DNA of 64,000 bases from Halomonas sp. ML-15 (GTDB lineage: Bacteria; Pseudomonadota; Gammaproteobacteria; Pseudomonadales; Halomonadaceae), in the NCBI RefSeq assembly GCF_014779595.1, contig NZ_JACXZT010000003.1, forward strand, positions 1-64,000, in the 5' to 3' direction. Position 1 is the stretch's first letter. Each line of letters opens with the position of its first letter. A model generated the notes under the pieces. That model did no database searches, was not told where the DNA came from, and saw nothing but the letters and a program-made list of their open reading frames with translations. The position numbers and the translations under genes were made by a program. Of this stretch, positions 56,687 through 64,000 are shown piece after piece.

Positions 56687-58243
56687 ATGAGCCAACCTAT
56701 CATCGCCGATAACAAACCGGCCAAAGTAAGCTTGAAGAAAGGTGAGGAGTACGCGTTCTGCATGTGCGGACGCTCTGACGACCAGCCGTTCTGTGACGGC
56801 TCCCACTCGGGGACCGGCATCACCCCCAAGATGTTCAAGGCGGACAAGGACGGTGACGCCTTCCTCTGCCAGTGCAAGCAGACCCAGGACGCGCCGTTTT
56901 GCGATGGCACCCACAAGCAGTTCAGCGACGACGAGGTGGGTCGGGAGAGCGGCCAACGCGAGGCTGGCTACAGCGAGCAGGGCAGCGGCGGCCAGCCCGC
57001 CCCCAAGGCCAGCGAGGAAGAGCCCACCGTAGAGTTTATCCACCAACTGGCTAAGGAGGGCATCGAGGGCGTTGGCCATCACGGACCGATGACCGCCATG
57101 GGGGTACCGCGCCACACTCTGCCGCACTGGGACGATCTGCAGCTGATGGTTGCACAGATGGCCAGCAAGCCGCTGATGGAAGATGTTGCGGTGGATACCC
57201 AACTGGTGATCGGCCCTGAGGCCAAGAAGCCGCTGACGCTCAAGATCCCCCTGTTCGTCTCCGACATGAGCTTTGGTGCATTATCACCGGAGGCCAAGAT
57301 CGCCCTGGCCAAGGGCGCCGAGATGGCGGGTACTGGTATCTGCTCAGGGGAGGGGGGCATGCTGCCCGAGGAGCAGGCCGAGAATTCACGTTACTTCTTT
57401 GAACTTGCCAGCGCCAAGTTCGGCTACAGCGAAGCGCTGCTCGAGAAGGTCCAGGCCTTCCATTTCAAGGGTGGCCAAGGCGCCAAGACCGGCACAGGCG
57501 GTCATCTGCCCGGCAACAAGAACACCGCCAAGATCGCTGCAGTGCGTAATATCACCGAAGGTGAACCGGCCATCTCCCCGCCTACCTTCGAGGATCTCTC
57601 CAGCGTCGCCGACTTCAAGCACTTTGCCGACCGTGTGCGTGAGGTGACCGGCGGCGTGCCGGTGGGCTTCAAACTCAGCGCCAACCATATCGAGCGGGAT
57701 ATCCAGTTCGCCCTGGATGCCAGCGCCGACTACATCATCCTCGACGGTCGAGGCGGGGCCACCGGGGCCGCACCGGCGATGTTCCGCGACCATATCTCGG
57801 TACCCACCATCCCGGCGCTTGCCCGCGCCAGGCGCTATCTCGACGCGCAGAAGGCCAGTGGCCGAGTGACGTTGATCATCACCGGCGGCCTGCGGGTGCC
57901 GATCGACTTCGTCAAGGCCATGGCGCTGGGCGCCGACGGCATTGCGCTCTCCAACAGCGCGATTCAGGCCATCGGCTGCGTGGGGGCGCGAATTTGCAAC
58001 ACTAACAACTGCCCCGCGGGCATCGCCACCCAGCGTGACGACTTGCGAAAGCGCCTCGACGTGGATGCTTCGGCAGAACGCCTCAATACCTTCTTTGGTG
58101 CCTCAGTCGAACTGATGCAGGTAATGGCCCGCGCCTGTGGTCACGACGCTCTTAACCAGCTCAACCAGGACGATCTCGCCACCTGGCATCGGGATATGGC
58201 GCTGTTAAGCGGTGTGCAGTATGCCGGCGTTGGTCAGCCCTAG
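56687..58243 (+). CDS. CDGSH iron-sulfur / glutamate synthase-like fusion protein
   Basis: A protein of 518 aa. Two N-terminal CDGSH-type 2Fe-2S motifs lie at residues about 25-40 (CMCGRSDDQPFCDGSH) and 61-76 (CQCKQTQDAPFCDGTH). A linker of about 40 polar residues leads to an FMN-binding glutamate synthase alpha-subunit-like domain (about 150-515). That domain shows FVSDMSFGALSPEAKIALAKGAEMAGTGICSGEGGM, GQGAKTGTGGHLPG, and the Cys-rich GARICNTNNCPAGIATQ. No glutaminase domain is present, so it is not a complete GOGAT. It is probably a flavin and iron-sulfur oxidoreductase of unknown substrate. It is monocistronic with a terminator at 58278. Confidence 0.9.
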   Translation: MSQPIIADNKPAKVSLKKGEEYAFCMCGRSDDQPFCDGSHSGTGITPKMFKADKDGDAFLCQCKQTQDAPFCDGTHKQFSDDEVGRESGQREAGYSEQGSGGQPAPKASEEEPTVEFIHQLAKEGIEGVGHHGPMTAMGVPRHTLPHWDDLQLMVAQMASKPLMEDVAVDTQLVIGPEAKKPLTLKIPLFVSDMSFGALSPEAKIALAKGAEMAGTGICSGEGGMLPEEQAENSRYFFELASAKFGYSEALLEKVQAFHFKGGQGAKTGTGGHLPGNKNTAKIAAVRNITEGEPAISPPTFEDLSSVADFKHFADRVREVTGGVPVGFKLSANHIERDIQFALDASADYIILDGRGGATGAAPAMFRDHISVPTIPALARARRYLDAQKASGRVTLIITGGLRVPIDFVKAMALGADGIALSNSAIQAIGCVGARICNTNNCPAGIATQRDDLRKRLDVDASAERLNTFFGASVELMQVMARACGHDALNQLNQDDLATWHRDMALLSGVQYAGVGQP

Positions 58244-58277
58244 CCACGGCACACAACAGCGCATTGCGTTGCCTCTT

Positions 58278-58307
58278 GGCGCCAACCCCCCTGGGTTGGC
58301 GCCTTTG
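58278..58307 (+). terminator. Rho-independent terminator after the CDGSH fusion gene
   Basis: An 11-bp perfect stem GGCGCCAACCC / GGGTTGGCGCC with a CCCT loop is followed by TTTGCTTT. It begins 34 bp after the stop codon. Confidence 0.85.
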
Positions 58308-58456
58308 CTTTCATTCCCTTTTTTGCAACTAACGTCGACCCCGTTTAGGCTAATCTGAAGGCTGCTAATATTGGCTTGAATAACGACAACAGAGACTATC
58401 GCACCGATGGCGCCCATCGTGCAGGGTAGGGGCGGTAGCGTGTCAGGAAATTCTCC

Positions 58457-58963
58457 ATGAATTGCCCTAGTCATGTCATTTACCAGTTAACTCCCGATGA
58501 TCTGGCGCTGATGGACGCGCTGCGGGTGACCTTTGGCCAGGTATTCAATCAGCCCGACACCTACACTGGCACTCCCCCCGACGCCGACTATATGCGCCAG
58601 CTTCTTGCTGGTGACCACTTTATCGCTCTGGTAGCGGTGAAGGATGGTGTGGTGGTGGGTGGACTGGCGGCATACGAACTAAAGAAGTTCGAGCAGCCGC
58701 GCAGCGAAATCTATATCTACGACCTGGCGGTGGTGGAAGCGCACCGTCGACAAGGGATTGCTACCGCCTTGATCCAGCAGCTCAAGCAAATCGCGGCTGA
58801 GCGCGGCGTCCATTCCATCTTTGTCCAGGCCGACACCGAAGAGGAAGACGCAGCCGCCATCGCCTTGTACAGCAAACTCGGCACCAGGGAGGGGGTATTG
58901 CACTTTGATATCGCGCTAGATGAGCAGGGACAGCGGCACCATAGCGTCAAAGGAAACCGGTAA
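58457..58963 (+). CDS. AAC(3)-I-like aminoglycoside N-acetyltransferase
   Basis: A GNAT protein of 168 aa. It follows the AAC(3)-I pattern closely: VFNQPDTYTGTPPDADYMRQLLAGDHFIALVAV, LKKFEQPRSEIYIYDLAV, the acetyl-CoA loop RRQGIATALI, and a C-terminal LYSKLGTREGVLHFDI. AAC(3)-I enzymes acetylate gentamicin-type aminoglycosides at N3. Whether this chromosomal copy gives resistance is unknown. It heads a run of four acetyltransferase genes on one strand. Confidence 0.85.
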   Translation: MNCPSHVIYQLTPDDLALMDALRVTFGQVFNQPDTYTGTPPDADYMRQLLAGDHFIALVAVKDGVVVGGLAAYELKKFEQPRSEIYIYDLAVVEAHRRQGIATALIQQLKQIAAERGVHSIFVQADTEEEDAAAIALYSKLGTREGVLHFDIALDEQGQRHHSVKGNR

Positions 58964-58994
58964 TTATTGCTAACAGGGATGCAAGGAGATCAAG

Positions 58995-59471
58995 GTGCTA
59001 AGTATCCGAGAAGCACGGGAAGCGGATTTACCCTCTATTTATAGGCTGTCGGATGCCATCAATATGGAGCATCATGTGAACATGCCAAAAGATTTCATCA
59101 AACCAGATGGAAATCATGATGATGAGTCATACTGGCGTCGATTTCTCGAAGATGATAGCTCGGCCGTATTCGTCGCCGAGCGCAATGCGAACGTTGTTGG
59201 CGTTATATCTGTATCCGTCTCAAATAAAGCGCCTTTTCCATTTCTTGTTTCTCGACCACGGGCCTACGTCGCCACGATAGTGCTGGATAAAGCATTTCGC
59301 GGCCAGGGGATCGGTCGCCATCTCATGTCTGCTGCTGAGGATTTTGCCAAGGCGAAAGGGGCTTCCGATATCCGACTCGAGGTGATGGCCTTCAACGCTA
59401 GTGCCTTGGCGTTTTATGAAGAGTTAGGCTATGAAAATATGTCCTATCGCCTTATGAAGCCACTTTTTTGA
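58995..59471 (+). CDS. GNAT-family N-acetyltransferase
   Basis: A protein of 158 aa with the GNAT core VATIVLDKAFRGQGIGRHLMSAAEDFAKAKG and the C-terminal FNASALAFYEELGYENMSYRLMK. It starts with GTG behind AAGGAG and lies 31 bp after the AAC(3)-I-like gene. The local base composition is more AT-rich than in the surrounding operons. The substrate is unknown. Confidence 0.85.
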   Translation: MLSIREAREADLPSIYRLSDAINMEHHVNMPKDFIKPDGNHDDESYWRRFLEDDSSAVFVAERNANVVGVISVSVSNKAPFPFLVSRPRAYVATIVLDKAFRGQGIGRHLMSAAEDFAKAKGASDIRLEVMAFNASALAFYEELGYENMSYRLMKPLF

Positions 59472-59522
59472 ATGTTTCAGGGATATATTTATTTGCCTTC
59501 TTAGCTACCCAAGAGAAAACCT

Positions 59523-60014
59523 ATGATTCGGTCTGCTAGTGTAGAAGATGCCTCCGCTATTGCAGTGATCTACAATCACTATATAGAAAACACACCGATC
59601 ACCTTTGAAACTGATCGCGTATCAGAAGAAGATGTGGCGAGACGAATCGAAGAGTGCCAAGGAGGTAATCTTCCTTGGCTTGTGGCAGTACATTATGGGA
59701 AAGTCATAGGGTATTGCTATGCGAGCAAGTGGAAAGGCCGCTGTGCGTATCGTCACTCCGTTGAAGCTACTGTCTATCTAGACCCCGCAGCCACTGCGAA
59801 AGGCTGGGGTACAAGGCTCTATATGTCGTTGTTGGCTGAGCTGGAAAGTCTCAAAATTCATGCTGTCATCTGCGGTATTGCTCTGCCCAATGAGGCCAGC
59901 ATTGCGCTACACGAGAAGCTCGGCATGGAGAAGGTGGCACATTTCAAGGAGGTCGGCAACAAGTTTGGAAAGTGGATAGATGTCGGCTATTGGCAGTGTT
60001 TGATCAATGCCTAA
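59523..60014 (+). CDS. Phosphinothricin/arsinothricin N-acetyltransferase family (ArsN1-like)
   Basis: A GNAT protein of 163 aa. It shows the PAT/ArsN1 pattern: IYNHYIENTPITFETDRVSEEDVARRI, WLVAVHYGKVIGYCYASKWKGRCAYRHSVEATVYLDP and NEASIALHEKLGMEKVAHFKEVGNKFGKWIDVGYWQ. Family members acetylate phosphinothricin, arsinothricin or methionine sulfoximine. The exact substrate is not determinable. It is noticeably AT-rich compared with the window. Confidence 0.83.
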   Translation: MIRSASVEDASAIAVIYNHYIENTPITFETDRVSEEDVARRIEECQGGNLPWLVAVHYGKVIGYCYASKWKGRCAYRHSVEATVYLDPAATAKGWGTRLYMSLLAELESLKIHAVICGIALPNEASIALHEKLGMEKVAHFKEVGNKFGKWIDVGYWQCLINA

Positions 60015-60081
60015 TTTGGTGTTTCGGTAGACGTTCGGGACTCCCATTGCTGGGCCGAATGTCGTTAAAAAGGAGTATGCA

Positions 60082-60564
60082 ATGTCAGATGTAAAGATTC
60101 GTCAAGCTACAGCGGATGACGCTGCGCTGATTTATCGATTCGTTGTAGAGCTTGCCACCTATGAGAAAGCAGAGCATGAAGTGCTGGCGACAGTGGCTGA
60201 TATCGAAAACGCACTGTTTGGTGAAAAGGCGACAGTAGGTGCGATAATTTGCGAGTTGGATAACGAGCCTATCGGGTTTGCTGTCTACTTTTTCAATTTC
60301 TCGACGTGGCTCGGCAAGCATGGTTTGTACCTTGAGGATTTGTATGTTTCTCCTGACTACAGGGGTGTAGGTGCAGGAAAAGTTCTTCTAAAGCATCTTG
60401 CAAATCTCGCACTGTCAAAAGGCTGCGGTCGCTTCGAGTGGAGCGTACTTGATTGGAACGAGCCGGCGATACGGTTTTATAACTCTATCGGCGGGGAGCC
60501 ACAAAATGAGTGGTTGGGTTATCGTTTGACTGGAAGGGCATTAGAAGAGCTAGCCAGCAGTTAG
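60082..60564 (+). CDS. SSAT-like GNAT acetyltransferase
   Basis: A GNAT protein of 160 aa resembling the spermidine/thialysine acetyltransferase group: FVVELATYEKAEHEVLATVADIENALFG, YFFNFSTWLGKHGLYLEDLYVSPDYRGVGAGKVLLKHLA and FEWSVLDWNEPAIRFYNSIGGEP. A polyamine or basic amino acid substrate is likely by family. AAAGGAG lies upstream of the ATG. The 67-bp gap before it contains a nested inverted repeat (60030-60063) that looks like a weak hairpin. Confidence 0.83.
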   Translation: MSDVKIRQATADDAALIYRFVVELATYEKAEHEVLATVADIENALFGEKATVGAIICELDNEPIGFAVYFFNFSTWLGKHGLYLEDLYVSPDYRGVGAGKVLLKHLANLALSKGCGRFEWSVLDWNEPAIRFYNSIGGEPQNEWLGYRLTGRALEELASS

Positions 60565-60674
60565 CAACAGGTGTTCGCTTTTTACGAGTCAACCTCTACT
60601 ATGTGCTCGAGTGGTTTCGGTGTTATAATTTCATATGAATAGAGTTTCTGTTGTTAAGAGAAGGTAGTGTTGCG

Positions 60675-60953
60675 ATGAAGAGTGTCTTGAGAAGAGTGTT
60701 TTGGCCGATACTACGATTTTTCGAAACGGGTGAGGGCTCTGAGGCCCATAAGAAGTCTCACAGGGTAGCCCTGAATATAGTGGGCGTCTTGTTTATGTCG
60801 CTATCGCTCGGTTCTGCAGTGGCCGGCTATACTAGTGGTCAAATGGCTTCGCTTATTCCCGTACTGGTTTTCTTCTGCGTAGGCTTGGTGGCGGTGGTGT
60901 TGGGTACGCTAGGTTCGAATAGTGCTATTTCAAAAATATGGGGTATAAAGTAA
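60675..60953 (+). CDS. Small two-helix membrane protein
   Basis: A protein of 92 aa I do not recognise. A basic, aromatic N-terminus (KSVLRRVFWPILRFFETGEGSEAHKKSHR) is followed by two hydrophobic segments (about 36-55 and 60-80), as in a helical hairpin. The ATG at 60675 has an AGAAGG about 11 nt upstream. It is AT-rich like the preceding acetyltransferase genes. No function can be assigned. Confidence 0.6.
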   Translation: MKSVLRRVFWPILRFFETGEGSEAHKKSHRVALNIVGVLFMSLSLGSAVAGYTSGQMASLIPVLVFFCVGLVAVVLGTLGSNSAISKIWGIK

Positions 60954-61098
60954 ATATTTTACTATTGTTGGTGAATTTATGCTGTCGCTAGCAGGGGGGT
61001 GGGAACTGTTTTCCAAGCGCTCCGAGTGAGCGCAGCTCAAGCGTGTAGTCCTCGGGCTTCGGCCCTTGTGAAAGCCTAGATTGGCAGGGAGGCCAGAA

Positions 61099-61836
61099 AT
61101 GAACGTATGTGCCGCACAGCTTCGCCCGGCAGCAGGCGATATTGCGAAGAACATGGCTAGGCATCTAGACCTTATCGACCTTGCCGCCACCCATAAGGCG
61201 GATCTCGTGTTCTTCCCTGAGCTCTCGCTGACGGGCTTTGAACCGACATTGGCGAAATCGCTTGCTATTGATGCGTATGATCATCAACTTGATGTGTTTC
61301 AAGCGTGTAGCGACAGCCATGACCTGCTTATCGGTGTCGGCATACCCATTGCCGTTGGTTCTGGCGTACAGATCGGGATGATCTGGTTCACGCCCGGCGA
61401 GGCTCGTCGTGTCTACGCCAAGCAGCAACTGCATGTCGACGAGTCTCCTTATTTCGTGCCAGGAGATGAACAGCTCTTACTTGAGCACCTTGGTTGCAAA
61501 CTCGCCCCTGCCATCTGCTACGAATCGCTTCAGATGGAGCACGCCGATAGCGCGGCGGCGCTAGGCGCCGAGACTTACCTTGCCAGTGTTGCCAAGCCTG
61601 TAGGCGGTCTAGCCAGAGCGGTGGCGCACTATCCCGATGTCGCGCATAAACATGGCATGCTGGTATGCATGGCAAACTGTGTCGGGCCGAGCGGTGATTT
61701 TCTCAGCGTCGGCCAGTCTGCGGCCTGTAACGCTAGTGGTGAGCTATTGGCGCAGATGGATTCGGAGTCTGAGGGCGTTGTGCTGCTGGATAGTGCCGCC
61801 GGAAGGGCCCGTGTGCATGAACTTATTGGTGCTTGA
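61099..61836 (+). CDS. Carbon-nitrogen hydrolase (nitrilase superfamily)
   Basis: A protein of 245 aa with the nitrilase catalytic triad visible: E41 in FFPELSLTG, K108 in VYAKQQLH and C140 in PAICYESLQ. Such enzymes hydrolyse amides, carbamoyl compounds or nitriles; the substrate is unknown. The start at 61099 is chosen for the GGGAGG upstream. Its stop codon precedes the cupin gene by 35 bp, suggesting a two-gene unit. Confidence 0.87.
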   Translation: MNVCAAQLRPAAGDIAKNMARHLDLIDLAATHKADLVFFPELSLTGFEPTLAKSLAIDAYDHQLDVFQACSDSHDLLIGVGIPIAVGSGVQIGMIWFTPGEARRVYAKQQLHVDESPYFVPGDEQLLLEHLGCKLAPAICYESLQMEHADSAAALGAETYLASVAKPVGGLARAVAHYPDVAHKHGMLVCMANCVGPSGDFLSVGQSAACNASGELLAQMDSESEGVVLLDSAAGRARVHELIGA

Positions 61837-61871
61837 TCATCAAGCGCTTCCATTCCACACAAGGAAATGCT

Positions 61872-62201
61872 TTGGATATCACGAATCTTCCCTTTGGGGT
61901 GACTAACTGGGCTGACGTTCAGAAGACGGAGCATGCCGGAGAGCAGGGTGTTGCCTATTGGCAGACCCGCCAGTTTGGGAATATCCGGGTGCGTATGGTC
62001 GAGTACAGCCCCGGTTACCTAGCCGATCACTGGTGCGCCAAAGGGCATATTCTGCTGTGCCTGGAGGGCGAGCTACATACTGAGCTGGAAGATGGTCGCC
62101 GTTTTGTCCTCCACCCCGGGACGAGTTACCAGGTCGCTGATAATGCCGAGCTTCACCGCTCCTCAACCGAGCAGGGCGCCAAGCTTTTCGTCGTCGATTA
62201 A
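61872..62201 (+). CDS. DHCW-motif cupin protein
   Basis: A protein of 109 aa with the hallmark ADHWCAKGHILLCLEGELHTELEDGRRFVLHPG, a small cupin family named after the DHCW motif. The function is unknown. The start is a TTG at 61872, preceded by AAGGA with 8-nt spacing. It gives the family N-terminus DITNLPFG; an earlier TTG would overlap the hydrolase stop codon and add a non-conserved leader. Confidence 0.83.
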   Translation: MDITNLPFGVTNWADVQKTEHAGEQGVAYWQTRQFGNIRVRMVEYSPGYLADHWCAKGHILLCLEGELHTELEDGRRFVLHPGTSYQVADNAELHRSSTEQGAKLFVVD

Positions 62202-62365
62202 CACTTACTTGCCGAACATATTCCGGATAGGGATATCGCTGGTTATGTAAGGGGCACGCCGGTGGCACTTAGTCGCATCAAGAGCCGGATAACGCTCAAG
62301 CAGGCGGCTTCGTCAGAATCGGCTGACGATACTTCTCTGTGATAGCTTGGCCAGGGTATCGACGG

Positions 62366-62542
62366 TTACCACGGCGAGGGAATCGTTCCCTTGTCGATAT
62401 AGCGCTGGGTGCGGGTGCGATAGCGGAGTAGCTCGCTCTCGATTTCTTCGCTCTCGTCGGTCTCGCCGTAGGCCGAAGCCACGATCGGAGCATGAGTAGC
62501 AGGTATCTTAGAGAAATACTGCCCGCAAGCTCCGCAGGGCAT
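62366..62542 (-). CDS. Unrecognised 58-aa protein with an N-terminal CxxC
   Basis: In the gap 62202-62645 the minus strand encodes a coherent short protein. It opens MPCGACGQYFSKIPATHAPI, has an acidic helix TDESEEIESELLRYR, and ends TQRYIDKGTIPSPW. The start ATG at 62542 has AAAGAG 5 nt upstream. The amino acid pattern (acidic-basic helix, C-terminal aromatic) is much more protein-like than the competing frame. I do not recognise a family. It could also be the conserved tail of a degraded longer gene, because the frame stays open upstream (SSCDKES). The rest of the gap shows nothing. Confidence 0.45.
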   Translation of the reverse strand: MPCGACGQYFSKIPATHAPIVASAYGETDESEEIESELLRYRTRTQRYIDKGTIPSPW

Positions 62543-62645
62543 CGACTCTTTATCACAGGAGCTTCGCGCGGATGGCCTACGGGGTTTCAGGTAGCGACAG
62601 CCGATATAAGGCCCTGGCCCTTAGCTTGCCATCGCCCTAGCACGG

Positions 62646-63479
62646 CTAGCCAAAGCGGTAGGCCGACAGCTGGGTTTTTAACACCTGCTCCGAATAGACC
62701 TGGCGGCCGGCGTCCTGACCGGCTGCTCCTGCGGCGACCATCAGCGGTAACAGGTGCTCCTCCTCGCCCGGAGGGTGGCAGCGGTGCGCATCGGGTGCCT
62801 CGGCCCACTTGCCCAGGGCGGCGTTGCGCTGATTTGGGGCGGCTTCCACGGCACTGGTCAGCCACCTGTCGAAGCGCTCCGAGGGCTGGGTAAAGCGCGC
62901 ATCGCCATAGCCGCGCATATTGTGGAAGCTCATGCCGGTGCTGACGATCAAAACGCCCTCGTCGCGCAGCGGCGCCAGCGCCTGGCCGGTTGCCAGGTGT
63001 ACGGCGGGGTCGAGATCATTGCGCAGCGACAGCTGCACCACGGGAATATCCGCCTCGGGAAACATCAGCTTCAACGGAATGAACATGCCATGGTCGAAGC
63101 CGCGCCGGGCATCCGGCTGGCAGGCCAACCCCGCCCCAGCGAGCAAGCCCTCAATCCGCGTCGCCAGCGCCGGCTCACCCGGGGCGGGATAGTGCAGCGC
63201 ATAGGTATGATCCGGAAACCCGTAGTAGTCGTAGACCAGCGTCGGGTGCTCTGCCGACGTCACGCTGAAGCCGCCGCTGGTACGCCAGTGGGCAGAGACC
63301 ACCAGCAGCGCGCGGGGTCGCTTCGGCAGAGTAGCGGCGATGCCCTTGAGGAAGGCCGCCATGCCGTCCCAGGTGCCGGGCGGATTCCACTCCATGAAGA
63401 AGCAGGGGCCGGCGCCGTGGGGAATGAAGAGCACCGGCTGGGGGGCTGACTCGGGGTGGGTGTGGCGCGCGTCGCGCAT
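62646..63479 (-). CDS. LigB/DODA-type extradiol dioxygenase family protein
   Basis: A class III extradiol dioxygenase-like protein of 277 aa. It shows LFIPHGAGPCFFMEW, VVSAHWRTSGGFSV (metal-ligand histidine), DHGMFIPLKLMFPEADIPVVQLSL, and the C-terminal CHPPGEEEHLLPLMVAAGAAG. Relatives include E. coli YgiD and plant DOPA 4,5-dioxygenases. It probably cleaves a catechol-type ring, but the substrate is unknown. The ATG at 63479 follows CAGGAG. Confidence 0.88.
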   Translation of the reverse strand: MRDARHTHPESAPQPVLFIPHGAGPCFFMEWNPPGTWDGMAAFLKGIAATLPKRPRALLVVSAHWRTSGGFSVTSAEHPTLVYDYYGFPDHTYALHYPAPGEPALATRIEGLLAGAGLACQPDARRGFDHGMFIPLKLMFPEADIPVVQLSLRNDLDPAVHLATGQALAPLRDEGVLIVSTGMSFHNMRGYGDARFTQPSERFDRWLTSAVEAAPNQRNAALGKWAEAPDAHRCHPPGEEEHLLPLMVAAGAAGQDAGRQVYSEQVLKTQLSAYRFG

Positions 63480-63589
63480 GGTCAAGCTCCTGGGCCTGTG
63501 GCCGCTATCGTGCGTATGAGTAGCACGTTAGCCCTTGCTCATCGGCAGGAGAATCACCTAATCGGCACCACACCGTTAACCCTGAGGAT

Positions 63590-64000
63590 TCAGTCGGCGT
63601 TTATCGATGCCGCCACCATGTCAGCCATCGGTGTCGTCGGCCGGCCAATCAACTGGCTGAGTTGATGGCTATCATCGAACAGCCCACCCTTGGATGCGCC
63701 GACATCCGATTCAGCCAGCAGCGTCGCGACAGCCTCTGGCAGGCCTGCCTTAAGCAGCGCTGCCTTGTACTCCTCCTCGGGCAGATGCTGATACGCCACC
63801 GTCTTGCCAGACTGTCTGCTGATTTCGGCGGAAAATTCAGTCAGGGAGTAGGACTCGTCGCCGGCCAGTTCATATACCCGGCCTGCCTGGTCACCCTGGG
63901 TGAGGACCGTTGCGGCCGCCTCGGCATAATCGATGCGTGCGGCTGAGCTGATGCGGCCCTCTCCCGCACTGCCGAATACGGCACCTAGCTCGAGTGCCGT
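63590..64000 (-). CDS. qorB: NAD(P)H:quinone oxidoreductase QorB/YtfG, 3' part
   Basis: The last 136 codons of a gene whose 5' end lies outside the window. The sequence AARIDYAEAAATVLTQGDQAGRVYELAGDESYSLTEF and LAESDVGASKGGLFDDSHQLSQLIGRPTTP closely follows the C-terminal half of E. coli QorB (QOR2). That NmrA-like short-chain dehydrogenase reduces quinones with NADPH. Incomplete only because of the window edge. Confidence 0.9.
   Translation of the reverse strand, partial: TALELGAVFGSAGEGRISSAARIDYAEAAATVLTQGDQAGRVYELAGDESYSLTEFSAEISRQSGKTVAYQHLPEEEYKAALLKAGLPEAVATLLAESDVGASKGGLFDDSHQLSQLIGRPTTPMADMVAASINAD

Noticed and set aside
58964-60081. Integron gene-cassette array in the acetyltransferase cluster (AAC(3)-I genes are often cassettes)
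   Set aside because: The gaps are 31, 51 and 67 bp. I found no pair of inverse-core and core sites of the attC type, and no integrase. The inverted repeat at 60030-60063 lacks the GTTRRRY end.

Overview
The window is a dense, GC-rich stretch of a gammaproteobacterial chromosome. Protein resemblance (PhhR/PhhABC and QorB close to Pseudomonas and enteric forms), the acidic proteins and the gene mix point to a halophilic member of the Halomonadaceae (Halomonas-like). This is inference from remembered family sequences, not a database search. I saw no rRNA, tRNA, CRISPR array, transposase or prophage gene.

Layout. 1-4400: phenylalanine-to-tyrosine module phhA-phhB-phhC with its divergent regulator phhR. 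4432-7029: a membrane protein and a RecQ-type helicase. 7115-7355: a 241-bp repeat-like element with 16-bp terminal inverted repeats. 7437-14944: a tightly coupled four-gene operon of a kleisin/MukF-like protein, a MukE-like protein, a 1630-aa SMC-like ATPase and a truncated haemoglobin. This is the best candidate here for an incompletely described system. 14951-20654: diguanylate cyclase, cyclopropane fatty acid synthase, MTH1187-family protein, formaldehyde dehydrogenase and an ArgP/ArgO-type regulator-exporter pair. 20877-27809: 4-hydroxyphenylpyruvate dioxygenase, then hmgA-fahA-maiA-Rieske, a MarR regulator and a divergent sodium-coupled transporter. With phhABC these complete the route from phenylalanine to fumarate and acetoacetate. 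27952-29278: cobA and an RlpA-like lipoprotein. 29361-35158: CitA/DcuS-type two-component system followed by the tricarboxylate transporter tctCBA. 35342-37144: acyl-CoA dehydrogenase. 37234-48851: urea ABC importer urtABCDE and urease ureDABCEFG, preceded by NtrC-like sites and a sigma-54 promoter. 49036-58243: a THI5/NMT1-like GGDEF protein, small conserved proteins, a chemoreceptor, an AraC/LysE pair and a CDGSH-glutamate synthase fusion. 58457-62201: four acetyltransferase genes (one AAC(3)-I-like, one ArsN1/PAT-like), a small membrane protein, a carbon-nitrogen hydrolase and a DHCW cupin, in locally AT-richer DNA. 62366-64000: a short unrecognised protein, a LigB/DODA-type dioxygenase and the 3' part of qorB.

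Regulation visible in sequence. A TyrR/PhhR-like box with the pattern GTAAA-N6-GTTACG lies upstream of both phhA/phhR and hpd. A GTTTCA-WWW-GAAAC palindrome lies upstream of both hmgA and the transporter, beside the MarR gene. A -24/-12 promoter with two NtrC-like sites lies upstream of urtA. Strong intrinsic terminators follow phhC, hpd, tctA, the acyl-CoA dehydrogenase and the CDGSH fusion gene.
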